A stretch of 64,000 nucleotides of DNA from Azospirillum brasilense. Its GTDB lineage: Bacteria > Pseudomonadota > Alphaproteobacteria > Azospirillales > Azospirillaceae. The notes below the pieces were generated by a model. That model was given only the letters and a program-made list of their open reading frames with translations, searched no databases and had not been told where the DNA came from. Location: assembly GCF_007827815.1 (NCBI RefSeq), contig NZ_VITH01000013.1:62001-126000 (forward strand), read 5' to 3'. Below, piece after piece: positions 20,120-28,533 of this stretch (position 1 is its first letter; each line of letters begins with the position of its first letter). The translations under genes were made by a program, and so were the position numbers.

Positions 20120-20511
20120 AACGCCTGCTCCTTCTTCCCGTGTCCCGTGCATGGGGACGGCGCCGGCGGCCGGGCGACCCTTTTTCGCGCCGATGGGGCA
20201 CGGGGAGGGGCGTGGCCGCAGTGAAAACGAAAGCCCGCGGTCACGCGGTCTGAACGTCATATACCGCAAGCGAAGGCGCCGCGCGAGCATATTTTCGTCG
20301 TTAGGGCAGTATGGCTGACCAAACCGTGACTCGATGTCGCGGAAGCCTCCGCAGAGTGCCGGAGAGCCTGAAAAACAAGCAAGAAAATTAGGACCGATCC
20401 GGGACTATCGCCCAATTCGGGGTATCGCCCCATGGGTCGTCGCCTTCGCCATGTTGCGCTGCTATAAGCCGGACATTGCCATCCGCCATCCTGTCAGAGG
20501 CCACGCGCCGC
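20120..20511. other. gene-free divergent promoter region of gltD and uppP
   Basis: I see no gene in this stretch of 392 bases. It must hold the gltD promoter on the minus strand and the uppP promoter on the plus strand. TATAAG at 20463-20468 is a possible -10 element for uppP, and TATATG near 20258 (minus strand) one for gltD, but neither has a convincing -35 partner. I found no clear NtrC or sigma54 site. Confidence 0.5.
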
Positions 20512-21312
20512 ATGCTGATCGACCAATATCTGGACGCCGCTCTGCTCGGCCTGATCGAAGGGCTGACCGAATTCCTGCCGGTCTCGTCCACCGGCCACCT
20601 GATCATTTTCGACACCCTGCTGGGCTTCGAAGGCCCGCCGGGCAAGGTGTTCGAGGTGGTGATCCAGCTCGGTGCGATCCTGGCGATCTGCACGGTCTAT
20701 TTCGCCCGGCTGTGGAACGTGGTCACCGGGCTGAAGGACGATCCGGGCGCCCGCCACTTCGCCATGGCGGTGATCCTGGCCTTCCTGCCGGCGATGGTGC
20801 TGGGGGCGGCGCTGCACGGCGTCATCAAGGCGGTGCTGTTCAACCCGACGGTGGTCAGCATCGCGCTGATCGTCGGCGGCATCGGAATCCTGATGGCGGA
20901 ACGGTTGGTGCCGGTGCCGCGCTACAACCAGATCGAGCGTTTCCCGGCGCCGCTCGCCCTGAAGATCGGCCTGTGCCAGTGCTTGGCGCTGGTGCCGGGC
21001 GTGTCGCGCTCGGGCGCCACGATCATCGGCTCGCTGCTGATGGGGGTGGATCGGCGGACCGCCGCGGAGTTCTCCTTCTTCCTGGCGATCCCGACCATGG
21101 CCGGCGCCACGGTCTACGACCTCTACAAGAACTGGAGCCTGATGAACGTCGACTCCGCTTTGCTGATCGGGGTCGGCTTCGTCACCGCCTTCGTCGCGGC
21201 GGCGCTGGTGGTCAAGGTGCTGGTGGATTTCGTCGGGCGCTATGGCTTCGCGCCCTTCGCCTGGTACCGCATCGCCATCGGCACGGGGATGCTGGCGTTC
21301 CTCTATCTCTGA
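20512..21312 (+). CDS. uppP: undecaprenyl-diphosphatase
   Basis: A 266-residue polytopic membrane enzyme that dephosphorylates undecaprenyl diphosphate, recycling the lipid carrier for peptidoglycan and polysaccharide synthesis. Family signatures are EGLTEFLPVSSTGHLI near residue 17 (catalytic glutamates and serine) and PGVSRSGATI near residue 163. The ATG at 20512 with AGAGG upstream gives the usual family length; an in-frame TTG at 20476 is less likely. It also confers bacitracin resistance in other species when overproduced. Confidence 0.96.
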   Translation: MLIDQYLDAALLGLIEGLTEFLPVSSTGHLIIFDTLLGFEGPPGKVFEVVIQLGAILAICTVYFARLWNVVTGLKDDPGARHFAMAVILAFLPAMVLGAALHGVIKAVLFNPTVVSIALIVGGIGILMAERLVPVPRYNQIERFPAPLALKIGLCQCLALVPGVSRSGATIIGSLLMGVDRRTAAEFSFFLAIPTMAGATVYDLYKNWSLMNVDSALLIGVGFVTAFVAAALVVKVLVDFVGRYGFAPFAWYRIAIGTGMLAFLYL

Positions 21313-21333
21313 CCGGAACCCCTCCCGCGCGCC

Positions 21334-22509
21334 TCAGCCCTGCCGGGCGACGGCGCGCGAGGAGGCCGCGGCGATGACCAGCGCCAGCGCGGCGACCAGG
21401 GCGAAGGAAAAGCCCACCGTGCTGGCCTCCGCCACGAAACCCAGAAGGGCCGGGCCGGTCAGCACCCCGGCGTAGCCGAGGGTCGCCACCGCGGCGATGG
21501 CCTGACCGGCCTCCCCCTCCGCCTTGGCCCCGGCGGCGCTGAACAGCACCGGCACCACGTTCGACAGGCCGAGCCCGGTCAGCCCGAAGCCGGCGACCGC
21601 CACCACCGGCCCGCCGCCGGTCAGCGCGACCGCCAGACCGGCGAAGGCCAGAACCGCCCCGGCGCGGACCAGCAGCGGCCCGCCGAACCGCTGGCGAAGC
21701 CGGTCGCCGCAGAAGCGGCCCACCGCCATGGCGCCGGAAAAGACGGCGAAGCCCAGCGCCGCGATCGACGCCGCACCCCCCAGATCCTCGCGCAGATAGA
21801 CGGCGCTCCAGTCCAGGATCGCGCCCTCGCTCATGAAGGCCAGGAAGGTCAGCGCGCCCAGCAGCAACGTGCCGCGGTCGGGCAGGGCGAGGCCCGTCGG
21901 CTCGGCCTGCTGATCGGCGCTTCCGGGCAGGAAGCGGCGGTGCAGCGCGACGAACAGGAGCAGCAGGGTCGCCGCGAGCAGGGACGCCTGGACCGGCGGC
22001 GGCAGGACTTGCAGCAGCAGGCCGCCGACCCCGGCGCCGAACAGGCCGCCCAGGCTCCACATGCCGTGCAGCGATGACATGATCGGCCGCCCGAGATGGC
22101 GCTCCACCAGGGCGCCGTGGGCGTTCATCGCCACGTCCATGGTGCCGCCCGCCGCCCCGAACAGGAACAGCACGGCGCACAGCGACAGCAGGTCCGGCAT
22201 CAGCGCCGGCAGCGGCAGGATTAGGGCGAAGGCCACGGCGGTGAGCCGGATCACCGGGGCGCTGCCGACGCGGCCGAGCAGCGGGCCGCTGCCGACCATC
22301 GCGGTCAGCGCCCCGGCGGCGAGGCAGAGCAGGGCGACGCCGAGCACGCCGGGGCTGAGGTCCAGATGGTCCTTGATCGCCGGGATCTGGGTCGCCCAGA
22401 CGCCGAAGACCGAGCCGTTGACGAAGAAGGCCGCCAGGGAGGCCAGCCGGGCGCCCGGGGCGCGGTCGGCGAATTCCCGTATGGTGAAATCCTGCGTTGC
22501 GGCCTGCAT
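21334..22509 (-). CDS. MFS transporter (YbjJ-like)
   Basis: A 391-residue protein with about twelve hydrophobic segments. The N-terminal half has NGSVFGVWATQIPAIKDHL and a conserved MDVAMNAHG segment in helix 4, both typical of the YbjJ/FucP-like MFS subgroup. The substrate is unknown. It is a single gene, convergent with uppP, 21 bases from its end. Confidence 0.88.
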   Translation of the reverse strand: MQAATQDFTIREFADRAPGARLASLAAFFVNGSVFGVWATQIPAIKDHLDLSPGVLGVALLCLAAGALTAMVGSGPLLGRVGSAPVIRLTAVAFALILPLPALMPDLLSLCAVLFLFGAAGGTMDVAMNAHGALVERHLGRPIMSSLHGMWSLGGLFGAGVGGLLLQVLPPPVQASLLAATLLLLFVALHRRFLPGSADQQAEPTGLALPDRGTLLLGALTFLAFMSEGAILDWSAVYLREDLGGAASIAALGFAVFSGAMAVGRFCGDRLRQRFGGPLLVRAGAVLAFAGLAVALTGGGPVVAVAGFGLTGLGLSNVVPVLFSAAGAKAEGEAGQAIAAVATLGYAGVLTGPALLGFVAEASTVGFSFALVAALALVIAAASSRAVARQG

Positions 22510-22620
22510 GATCCTCCGCGCCCCTTCCGTCGCCCCGATGAAGGGGCCAGATGCGGCAGGCGGGCGCGGGAATCAAGGCCGTGCGCCGCAGGGCACCCTT
22601 GCGCGGGTTCGCCGGAACCG

Positions 22621-22657
22621 AAAACGGCGAAAGCCCCGGCGACGAGCCGGGGCTTTC
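22621..22657 (-). terminator. intrinsic terminator after the NDUFA9-like gene
   Basis: A perfect 12-base-pair stem, GAAAGCCCCGGC (22629-22640) with its complement at 22646-22657, has a five-base loop. On the minus strand it is followed by GCCGTTTT. It lies between the NDUFA9-like gene and the MFS gene. Confidence 0.7.
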
Positions 22658-22682
22658 GTGTCGATGGCGCGGGCCTGTGGGA

Positions 22683-23672
22683 TCAGTGCGCGCCGGAATG
22701 GTTGCCGGCGTCGCGCGGCGTCGTGTTGGAGCGGCCGCCGACGATGAAGCGCGACAGGTAGGTCGGCAGGACCACCTCGCAGCTCGACAGGTTGGCGATG
22801 CCCAGCTCCTTGAAGCCCGGCGCGCCGGCGGCGGCGACGTTGTCGGTCCGCAGCATCTCCACCTGATCGCGGGTCAGCGGCGGGGCGACGATCGGCGGAA
22901 CCTTCTCCAGCAGGCCGCCCAGCGTCTCCGCGACGTTCCAGGGAACCGGCACGAGGAAGCGCTTGCGGCGGATCTCCCGCAGCATGAGCTGCATCAGCTC
23001 CTTGAAGCTGTAGACGCGCGGGCCGCCCAGCTCGAAGGTCCGGCCGGCGGCCGAATCCAGCGTCGCGGCGGCGGCGATGGCGTCGGCCAGATCGCCGACA
23101 TAGACCGGCTGGAACTTCGTCGCCCCGCCGATCAGCGGCAGCGCCGGGGACACCTGCGCCATGGCGGCGAACTTGTTGAAGAAGCCGTCTTCCGGCCCGA
23201 AGACGATGCTCGGGCGGATGATGGTGGCGCCGGGGAAGGCCTGCGCCACCGCCTGCTCGCCCGCCGCCTTGGACTTGGCGTAGGCCGAGGCCGACTTGGC
23301 GTCGGCGCCGATGGCCGAGACATGGACGAGGCGGCGCACGCCGCTGGCCTTGGCGATGCGGGCGATGCGCGCCGGGGCGTCGACATGCACGGTCTGGAAA
23401 TTCCAGGCGCCGCGCTCGTACAGCGTGCCGATCAGGTTGATGACGGTGTCCGCGCCCTGGATGGCCCGCGCGACCGACTGGTCGTCCTTCACGTCGGCGG
23501 CCATCGGCACGATCTGGCCGACCGAGCCGGCGGTCTTCAGGAAGTTGGCCTTGTTCGGATGGCGCGACACCACGCGCACGATGGCGCCGGTCTTGGCGAG
23601 GCGGCGAATGAGATGGCGGCCGACGAATCCCGAACCGCCGAACACCGTGACCACTTCAGAGCGATAGGACAT
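22683..23672 (-). CDS. NDUFA9-like NAD(P)-binding protein (atypical SDR)
   Basis: A 329-residue extended/atypical short-chain dehydrogenase. VTVFGGSGFVGRHLIRRL near residue 8 is the nucleotide-binding site, and YAKSKAAGEQAV keeps a YxxxK. It resembles the complex I NDUFA9 subunit family common in alphaproteobacteria, where such proteins may act in complex I assembly or quinone-related steps. The ATG at 23672 has GGGAG upstream and is preferred to one ten codons earlier. The upstream interval also carries the divergent tRNA promoter. Confidence 0.85.
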   Translation of the reverse strand: MSYRSEVVTVFGGSGFVGRHLIRRLAKTGAIVRVVSRHPNKANFLKTAGSVGQIVPMAADVKDDQSVARAIQGADTVINLIGTLYERGAWNFQTVHVDAPARIARIAKASGVRRLVHVSAIGADAKSASAYAKSKAAGEQAVAQAFPGATIIRPSIVFGPEDGFFNKFAAMAQVSPALPLIGGATKFQPVYVGDLADAIAAAATLDSAAGRTFELGGPRVYSFKELMQLMLREIRRKRFLVPVPWNVAETLGGLLEKVPPIVAPPLTRDQVEMLRTDNVAAAGAPGFKELGIANLSSCEVVLPTYLSRFIVGGRSNTTPRDAGNHSGAH

Positions 23673-23856
23673 CGACCTTCTCCCGTGCCGTTGGGCCCGC
23701 AAATTCTTTCCCTCCGGGCCGCCCGCCAGCGGGGCGGGGCGACCGGATCGGGGGTTGCTTATATAGAAACCTCCCCGGAGAGGCTAGGCCCTGACGCGCC
23801 GCCCGCCGCCCATTTCGCGCCCGGCGGATCTTTCCGCGCGAAAGTGAAAAAAGCTG

Positions 23857-23885
23857 TTGACGGGCCCCCACCAGCCGGCTACATA
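23857..23885 (+). promoter_or_regulatory. sigma70-type promoter of tRNA-Leu
   Basis: TTGACG (23857-23862) and TACATA (23880-23885) are spaced by exactly 17 bases. The predicted start is about 8 bases before the mature tRNA 5' end. Confidence 0.75.
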
Positions 23886-23900
23886 AGCGGCCCACACCGA

Positions 23901-23987
23901 GCCCAGGTGGCGGAATTGGTAGACGCGCAGGTTTCAGGTACCTGTGGCAGAAATGTCGTGGAAGTTCGAGTCTTCTCCTGGGCACCA
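23901..23987 (+). tRNA. tRNA-Leu (anticodon CAG)
   Basis: An 87-base tRNA. The acceptor stem GCCCAGG (23901-23907) pairs with CCTGGGC (23977-23983), followed by discriminator A and an encoded CCA. The anticodon stem CAGGT/ACCTG encloses TTCAGGT, giving anticodon CAG, which reads CUG, the main leucine codon in this GC-rich genome. A long variable arm, typical of class II tRNAs, and the GTTCGAG T-loop are present. Confidence 0.96.
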
Positions 23988-24110
23988 TATCTACCCGGCT
24001 GCGCCGCATGCTACGGTCCTCCCCCAACGGGACGGAAAGGTAGCAGAGCGGCGTTCGTCGTTTCTGGGGTCCGTGGCCGGGGGCCGTCCTACTGAGCGGG
24101 AAGCCACCCA

Positions 24111-24737
24111 ATGCCCATCGACCTCCATGACGGCGACCTGCCGGACGGTCTCGACCTGAAGTCCCTTGCCCGCGACGGCGCCGTCGCCATCGACACCGAG
24201 ACCATGGGGCTGAACCCCCACCGCGACCGGCTTTGCCTGGTCCAGCTTTCCCCCGGCGACGGCACGGTGCATCTGGTCCAGTTCCGCAAGGGCCAGTACG
24301 AGGCGCCGAACCTGAAGCGTTTGCTCGCCGACCCCGAGGTCACCAAGCTGTTCCACTTCGCCCGCTTCGACGTGGCGGTGATGCGCGCCTATCTCGGCGT
24401 CGCCTGCCAGCCGGTTTACTGCACCAAGGTGGCGTCCAAGCTGGTCCGCACCTTCACCGACCGGCACGGGCTGAAGGATCTGGTGAAGGACCTGCTGGGG
24501 GTGGAGCTGTCCAAGCAGCAGCAGTCCTCCGACTGGGGTGCTGCGGAGCTGACGCCGGAGCAGATGAAATACGCCGCCTCCGACGTGCTGCACCTGCACG
24601 ACCTCAAGGAGAAGCTCGACGTCATGCTGGCGCGCGAGGGGCGAACCCATCTCGCCAAGGCCTGCTTCGACTTCCTGCCGGCCCGCGGCGAACTGGACCT
24701 CGGCGGCTGGGAGCAGCCGGACATCCTGTCGCATTGA
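24111..24737 (+). CDS. RNase D-like 3'-5' exonuclease (DEDDy)
   Basis: A 208-residue single-domain exonuclease. The four DEDDy acidic residues are visible: Asp28 and Glu30 in AIDTET, Asp87 in FHFARFD, and Asp158 in YAASD with Tyr154 four residues before it. The HRDC domains of full-length RNase D are missing, as is common for short alphaproteobacterial forms. It probably trims stable RNA 3' ends. It lies 123 bases after tRNA-Leu, but the functional link may be coincidental. Confidence 0.92.
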   Translation: MPIDLHDGDLPDGLDLKSLARDGAVAIDTETMGLNPHRDRLCLVQLSPGDGTVHLVQFRKGQYEAPNLKRLLADPEVTKLFHFARFDVAVMRAYLGVACQPVYCTKVASKLVRTFTDRHGLKDLVKDLLGVELSKQQQSSDWGAAELTPEQMKYAASDVLHLHDLKEKLDVMLAREGRTHLAKACFDFLPARGELDLGGWEQPDILSH

Positions 24738-24937
24738 GGGCTGTCGCATCGACGGCCGGCGCCGGGGCGAGAGCCCTGGTGGAATAGGTCAAGCCCTCCG
24801 GACGTTGATTTGACCGGACGCGCGCGGGTGGGCATACTGCCCGCGCGGCGGCTGGCGCGTTGTCGCGGATACGCGGGCTGCCAGTCGGAGTACCCTTTTT
24901 CGGCCCCTTGGGCCAACCAGAAGAGGCAAGCACCGCC

Positions 24938-25966
24938 TTGACGAGCCTGACCGCATCCAGCCTGGCACCCAGCCTGATCGATCGCCCAGCCGATCGCCCA
25001 TCCGACGGCGCGGCCGATCGCGACATCGCGAGCGCCCGGCGCGTCCTGCGGATGGAGGCCGAGGCCCTGACCGCTCTGGCGGACGGGCTGGACGGCGCCT
25101 TCGTGCGCGCGCTGGACCGGCTGGCCGCGATCGCCGGGCGCGTCGTCGTCTCGGGCATGGGCAAGTCCGGCCATGTGGCGCGCAAGATCGCCGCGACCCT
25201 GGCCTCCACCGGCACGCCGGCCTTCTTCGTCCATCCGGGCGAGGCGAGCCACGGCGACCTCGGCATGATCGCCCGGCAGGACGCGGTCATCGCCCTGTCC
25301 AACTCCGGCGAGACGCACGAGCTGTCGGACATCGTCGCCTACACCCGCCGCTTCGACATCCCGCTGATCGGCATCACCCGGCGCGCCGGCTCCTCCCTGG
25401 CCGAGCAGTCGGACGTGGCGCTGGTGCTGCCGCCGGCCCCGGAGGCCTGCCCGCTGGGGCTGGCCCCGACCACGTCGAGCACGATGATGCTGGCGCTGGG
25501 CGACGCGCTCGCGGTGGCCCTGCTGGAGCGGCGCGGCTTCACGGCGGCGGATTTCAAGCAGTTCCACCCCGGCGGCCAGCTCGGCCGGGCGCTGCTGAAG
25601 GTGACCGACGTGATGCACAAGGGTGAGGATATGCCCCTGTGCGCCTTGGATACGCCGCTTTCCACCGTCATATTCGAGATGACGGCCAAGCGGCTCGGCT
25701 GCGTCGGCGTGGTCGACGCCGCGGGCGCGCTGGCCGGCGTCATCACCGACGGCGACCTCCGCCGCCACCTGACGCCGGAGCTGTGGGCGGAGCGCGCCGA
25801 CAGCATCATGTCGCCGCGGCCCAAGACGATCCGCCCCAAGGCGCTGGTCGAGGAGGCGCTGCGGGAAATGAACGCGAAGCAGATCACCAGCCTGTTCGTG
25901 GTGGAAGCGGACCGGCCGCTCGGTGTTGTGCACATTCACGATTGCCTGCGCGCCGGGGCGGCGTGA
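24938..25966 (+). CDS. kdsD: arabinose-5-phosphate isomerase (KpsF/GutQ family)
   Basis: A 342-residue enzyme that converts ribulose 5-phosphate to arabinose 5-phosphate, the first step of Kdo synthesis for LPS. The SIS domain (about 60-200) includes RVVVSGMGKSGHVARKIAAT and SNSGET; two CBS domains follow (about 225-340). The start is taken as TTG at 24938, with AAGAGG ten bases upstream; a TTG at 24860 is an alternative, and no ATG fits the family length. It heads the kdsD-lptCAB-rpoN cluster, consistent with a joint role in LPS core supply and export. Confidence 0.92.
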   Translation: MTSLTASSLAPSLIDRPADRPSDGAADRDIASARRVLRMEAEALTALADGLDGAFVRALDRLAAIAGRVVVSGMGKSGHVARKIAATLASTGTPAFFVHPGEASHGDLGMIARQDAVIALSNSGETHELSDIVAYTRRFDIPLIGITRRAGSSLAEQSDVALVLPPAPEACPLGLAPTTSSTMMLALGDALAVALLERRGFTAADFKQFHPGGQLGRALLKVTDVMHKGEDMPLCALDTPLSTVIFEMTAKRLGCVGVVDAAGALAGVITDGDLRRHLTPELWAERADSIMSPRPKTIRPKALVEEALREMNAKQITSLFVVEADRPLGVVHIHDCLRAGAA

Positions 25967-25992
25967 CGGGCAGCCGGAGGACGGTTGACGCC

Positions 25993-26742
25993 ATGGACAG
26001 CGACCTGAAGGATCGGACGGTGAACACGCAGGAGCGGCGCGCGGATGCGCCTTCCCTTGCCGCGCAGCTCATGGCGATGCCGGGAGCGCTGCCGGAAGGG
26101 GAGTCGGAGGGCGAGGCCGCCAAGCGCGTCCACCGCCGCCGGGACATCCGCCCGGTCAGCCGCGGGTACAGCCGGTTCGTCACCGGCATGAAGTTCGCGC
26201 TGCCGGCGCTGGCGCTGGCGGTGATGGCGCTGATCGCCGTCTGGCCCTCGCTGACCGAGCTGCCGACCCTGCGCATCTCGGCCGACAAGGGCCAGCTGGA
26301 GATGATCAAGCCGCGCTACATCGCGGTGGACGAGGACAACCAGCCCTTCTCGCTGGTGGCGGCCAAGGCCGACCGCATCGCCGACCAGCCGGACGTCATG
26401 CTGCTCGACCAGCCGGAGGCCGAGATGACCCAGACCGACGGCACCTGGGTGACCATCCGCTCCGACAAGGGCTGGTACAACCAGGTCACCGGCATCCTGC
26501 TGATGCGCGGCCATGTCCGCGTCATGCGCGACGACGGCAACGAATTCACCACCGAGGAAGCGGAATCCGACATCCGCAAAGGCACCGCCTGGGGCGATGT
26601 CCATGTCGTGGGCCAGGGGCCGCAGGGCGTCATCAACGCCGAGGGCTTCCGCCTGTCCGACCGTGGCAAGACGATGGTGTTCCTGAACCAGTCCAAGGCC
26701 GACGTCCAGGCCGCCGAAAGCCCGGGAGGAAAGACGCGTTGA
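25993..26742 (+). CDS. lptC: LPS export protein LptC
   Basis: A 249-residue inner-membrane protein. A long cytoplasmic head is followed by one helix at about residues 66-83 (KFALPALALAVMALIAVW) and a periplasmic beta-jellyroll of the LptC/OstA type, with the typical repeats WVTIRSDKGWYNQVTGILLM and GNEFTTEEA. It docks LptA to the LptBFG transporter. It begins 27 bases after kdsD, and its stop overlaps the TTG start of lptA. Confidence 0.92.
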   Translation: MDSDLKDRTVNTQERRADAPSLAAQLMAMPGALPEGESEGEAAKRVHRRRDIRPVSRGYSRFVTGMKFALPALALAVMALIAVWPSLTELPTLRISADKGQLEMIKPRYIAVDEDNQPFSLVAAKADRIADQPDVMLLDQPEAEMTQTDGTWVTIRSDKGWYNQVTGILLMRGHVRVMRDDGNEFTTEEAESDIRKGTAWGDVHVVGQGPQGVINAEGFRLSDRGKTMVFLNQSKADVQAAESPGGKTR

Positions 26743-27662
26743 GTGCAGCCACCCTTGCGGCCCCGCTGATGGCCGCGTTCCTTCTGCTGTCGGGGGCGGC
26801 GATTCCGGCGGCGGCCCAGGGGCTGCCCGGCCTCGGCGGCGGCCCGAACCCGGTCGAGGTCAACGCCGATCAGGCCATCGAATGGCACCAGGACGTGCGC
26901 GCCTATGTGGCGCGCGGCAACGCCTCGGCCAAGCGCACCGACAGCACCGTCTACGCCGACGTGCTGACCGCCTATTACCGCGAGGTGCCCGGCAAGGGGA
27001 ACGAGGTGTTCCAGCTCCTCGCCGAGGGCAACGTGCGCATCGTCAGCCCGACCCAGGAGGTCTTCGGCGAGCGTGGTGTCTACGACGTGGACAAGCAGGT
27101 GGCGGTGGTCACCGGGCGCAACCTCAAGCTGGTCACCCGCACCGACATCGTGACGGCGCGCGACACGCTGGAATATTACGAGGCGAAGAACCTGACGGTG
27201 GCCCGCGGCGACGCCGTGGCGGTGCGCATCGCCAACGGCGACCGGCTGCGCGCCGACATCCTGATCGGCCAGCTCAAGAAGATGCCGGACGGCTCGACCC
27301 AGATGGAGCGCATCGACGGCGCCGGCAGCGTGGTGGTGACCACCGCGACCGACGTGGCGCTGTCGGACAAGCTGGTCTATTCGGTGGCCGACGAGACGGC
27401 GGTGCTGCTGGGAAACGTCAAGATCACCCGCAACGACAACCAGCTCAATGGCGACGCCGCCGAGATGAACATGAAGACCAAGGTCAACCGGGTGATCGCC
27501 GGTCCCGCCACCGGCGGGCGGGTGATGGGCCTGCTGATCCCCGGCCAGGAGCCGGGCGCCCCGGGGGGCCGGCCCACCGCCCAGGCGGGCGGAAAACCCA
27601 CGGCCCAGCCGGGCGGCACGCCCACCGCGCAGACGGGCGCCAAGCCCGCCGCGAAGCCCTGA
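26739..27662 (+). CDS. lptA: LPS transport periplasmic protein LptA
   Basis: A 307-residue protein with a signal peptide ending AAAQG and an OstA-type jellyroll (about 35-235) that forms the periplasmic LPS bridge. The start is TTG at 26739, with GGGAGG nine bases upstream, overlapping the lptC stop. Unusually, the C-terminus carries a low-complexity tail with three PTAQ-containing repeats rich in Gly, Pro and Ala (about 277-300). The tail lies outside the fold and its role is unknown. Confidence 0.92.
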   Translation: MSAATLAAPLMAAFLLLSGAAIPAAAQGLPGLGGGPNPVEVNADQAIEWHQDVRAYVARGNASAKRTDSTVYADVLTAYYREVPGKGNEVFQLLAEGNVRIVSPTQEVFGERGVYDVDKQVAVVTGRNLKLVTRTDIVTARDTLEYYEAKNLTVARGDAVAVRIANGDRLRADILIGQLKKMPDGSTQMERIDGAGSVVVTTATDVALSDKLVYSVADETAVLLGNVKITRNDNQLNGDAAEMNMKTKVNRVIAGPATGGRVMGLLIPGQEPGAPGGRPTAQAGGKPTAQPGGTPTAQTGAKPAAKP

Positions 27663-27680
27663 CGACCCGGCAGCGAATCA

Positions 27681-28517
27681 ATGGCCATGGACATCGAAGA
27701 CCGGGGCCTCGGCGGCCCGACCCTTTCCGCCCCGAACCAGCCGGGCCACCCGTCGGCCCACCCGGCGGGCCATCCCGCCACCGACGTGCGCCCCAGCGAG
27801 GGGCTGGTGGCCCTGCATCTGGGCAAGGCCTACAAGAAGCGCCCGGTCGTCCGCGACGTGACCGTGACGGTCCAGCGCGGCGAGGCGGTCGGCCTGCTCG
27901 GCCCCAACGGCGCGGGCAAGACGACCTGCTTCTACATGATCACCGGGCTGATCGCCGCCGACTCCGGGACCATCCTGCTCGACGGGCAGGACATCACGGC
28001 GCTGCCCATGTACCGCCGGGCGCGGCTGGGCATCGGCTATCTGCCGCAGGAGGCGTCGATCTTCCGCGGCATGTCGGTCGAGAACAACATCCGCTCCGTG
28101 CTGGAGGTCGTGGAACCCAACCGCGACACGCGCGAGCAGATGCTGGACGAGCTGCTGGCGGAGTTCTCGATCACCCACCTGCGCCGGGCCCCGGCGCTGG
28201 CGCTGTCGGGCGGCGAGCGGCGGCGCGTCGAGATCGCCCGCGCGCTGGCCTCCCAGCCGCATTTCATCCTGCTCGACGAGCCGCTGGCCGGCATCGATCC
28301 GATCGCGGTGAACGACATCCGCGAACTGGTCAGCCACCTGCGCGACCGTGGCATCGGCGTGCTCATCACCGACCACAACGTGCGTGAAACGCTCGACCTC
28401 GTCGATCGGGCATACATCTTGCACGATGGTGTGGTACTAATGGAGGGAGAGCCGGCCGAGATCGTGGCGCACGAGGATGTGCGCCGGGTCTACCTCGGCG
28501 ACCGGTTCAGCCTCTAG
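27681..28517 (+). CDS. lptB: LPS export ABC ATPase LptB
   Basis: A 278-residue ATPase that powers LPS extraction with LptFG. Walker A is GPNGAGKTT, the signature LSGGERRRVEIARAL, Walker B FILLDEPLAGID, and the switch TDHNVRETLD. Compared with the usual 240 residues it carries about 38 extra N-terminal residues rich in His, Pro and Gly. The ATG at 27681 lies 18 bases after lptA. An internal start near the conserved core is possible but no better ribosome-binding site was seen. Confidence 0.95.
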   Translation: MAMDIEDRGLGGPTLSAPNQPGHPSAHPAGHPATDVRPSEGLVALHLGKAYKKRPVVRDVTVTVQRGEAVGLLGPNGAGKTTCFYMITGLIAADSGTILLDGQDITALPMYRRARLGIGYLPQEASIFRGMSVENNIRSVLEVVEPNRDTREQMLDELLAEFSITHLRRAPALALSGGERRRVEIARALASQPHFILLDEPLAGIDPIAVNDIRELVSHLRDRGIGVLITDHNVRETLDLVDRAYILHDGVVLMEGEPAEIVAHEDVRRVYLGDRFSL

Positions 28518-28533
28518 TGCGGTTTCCCTGCCC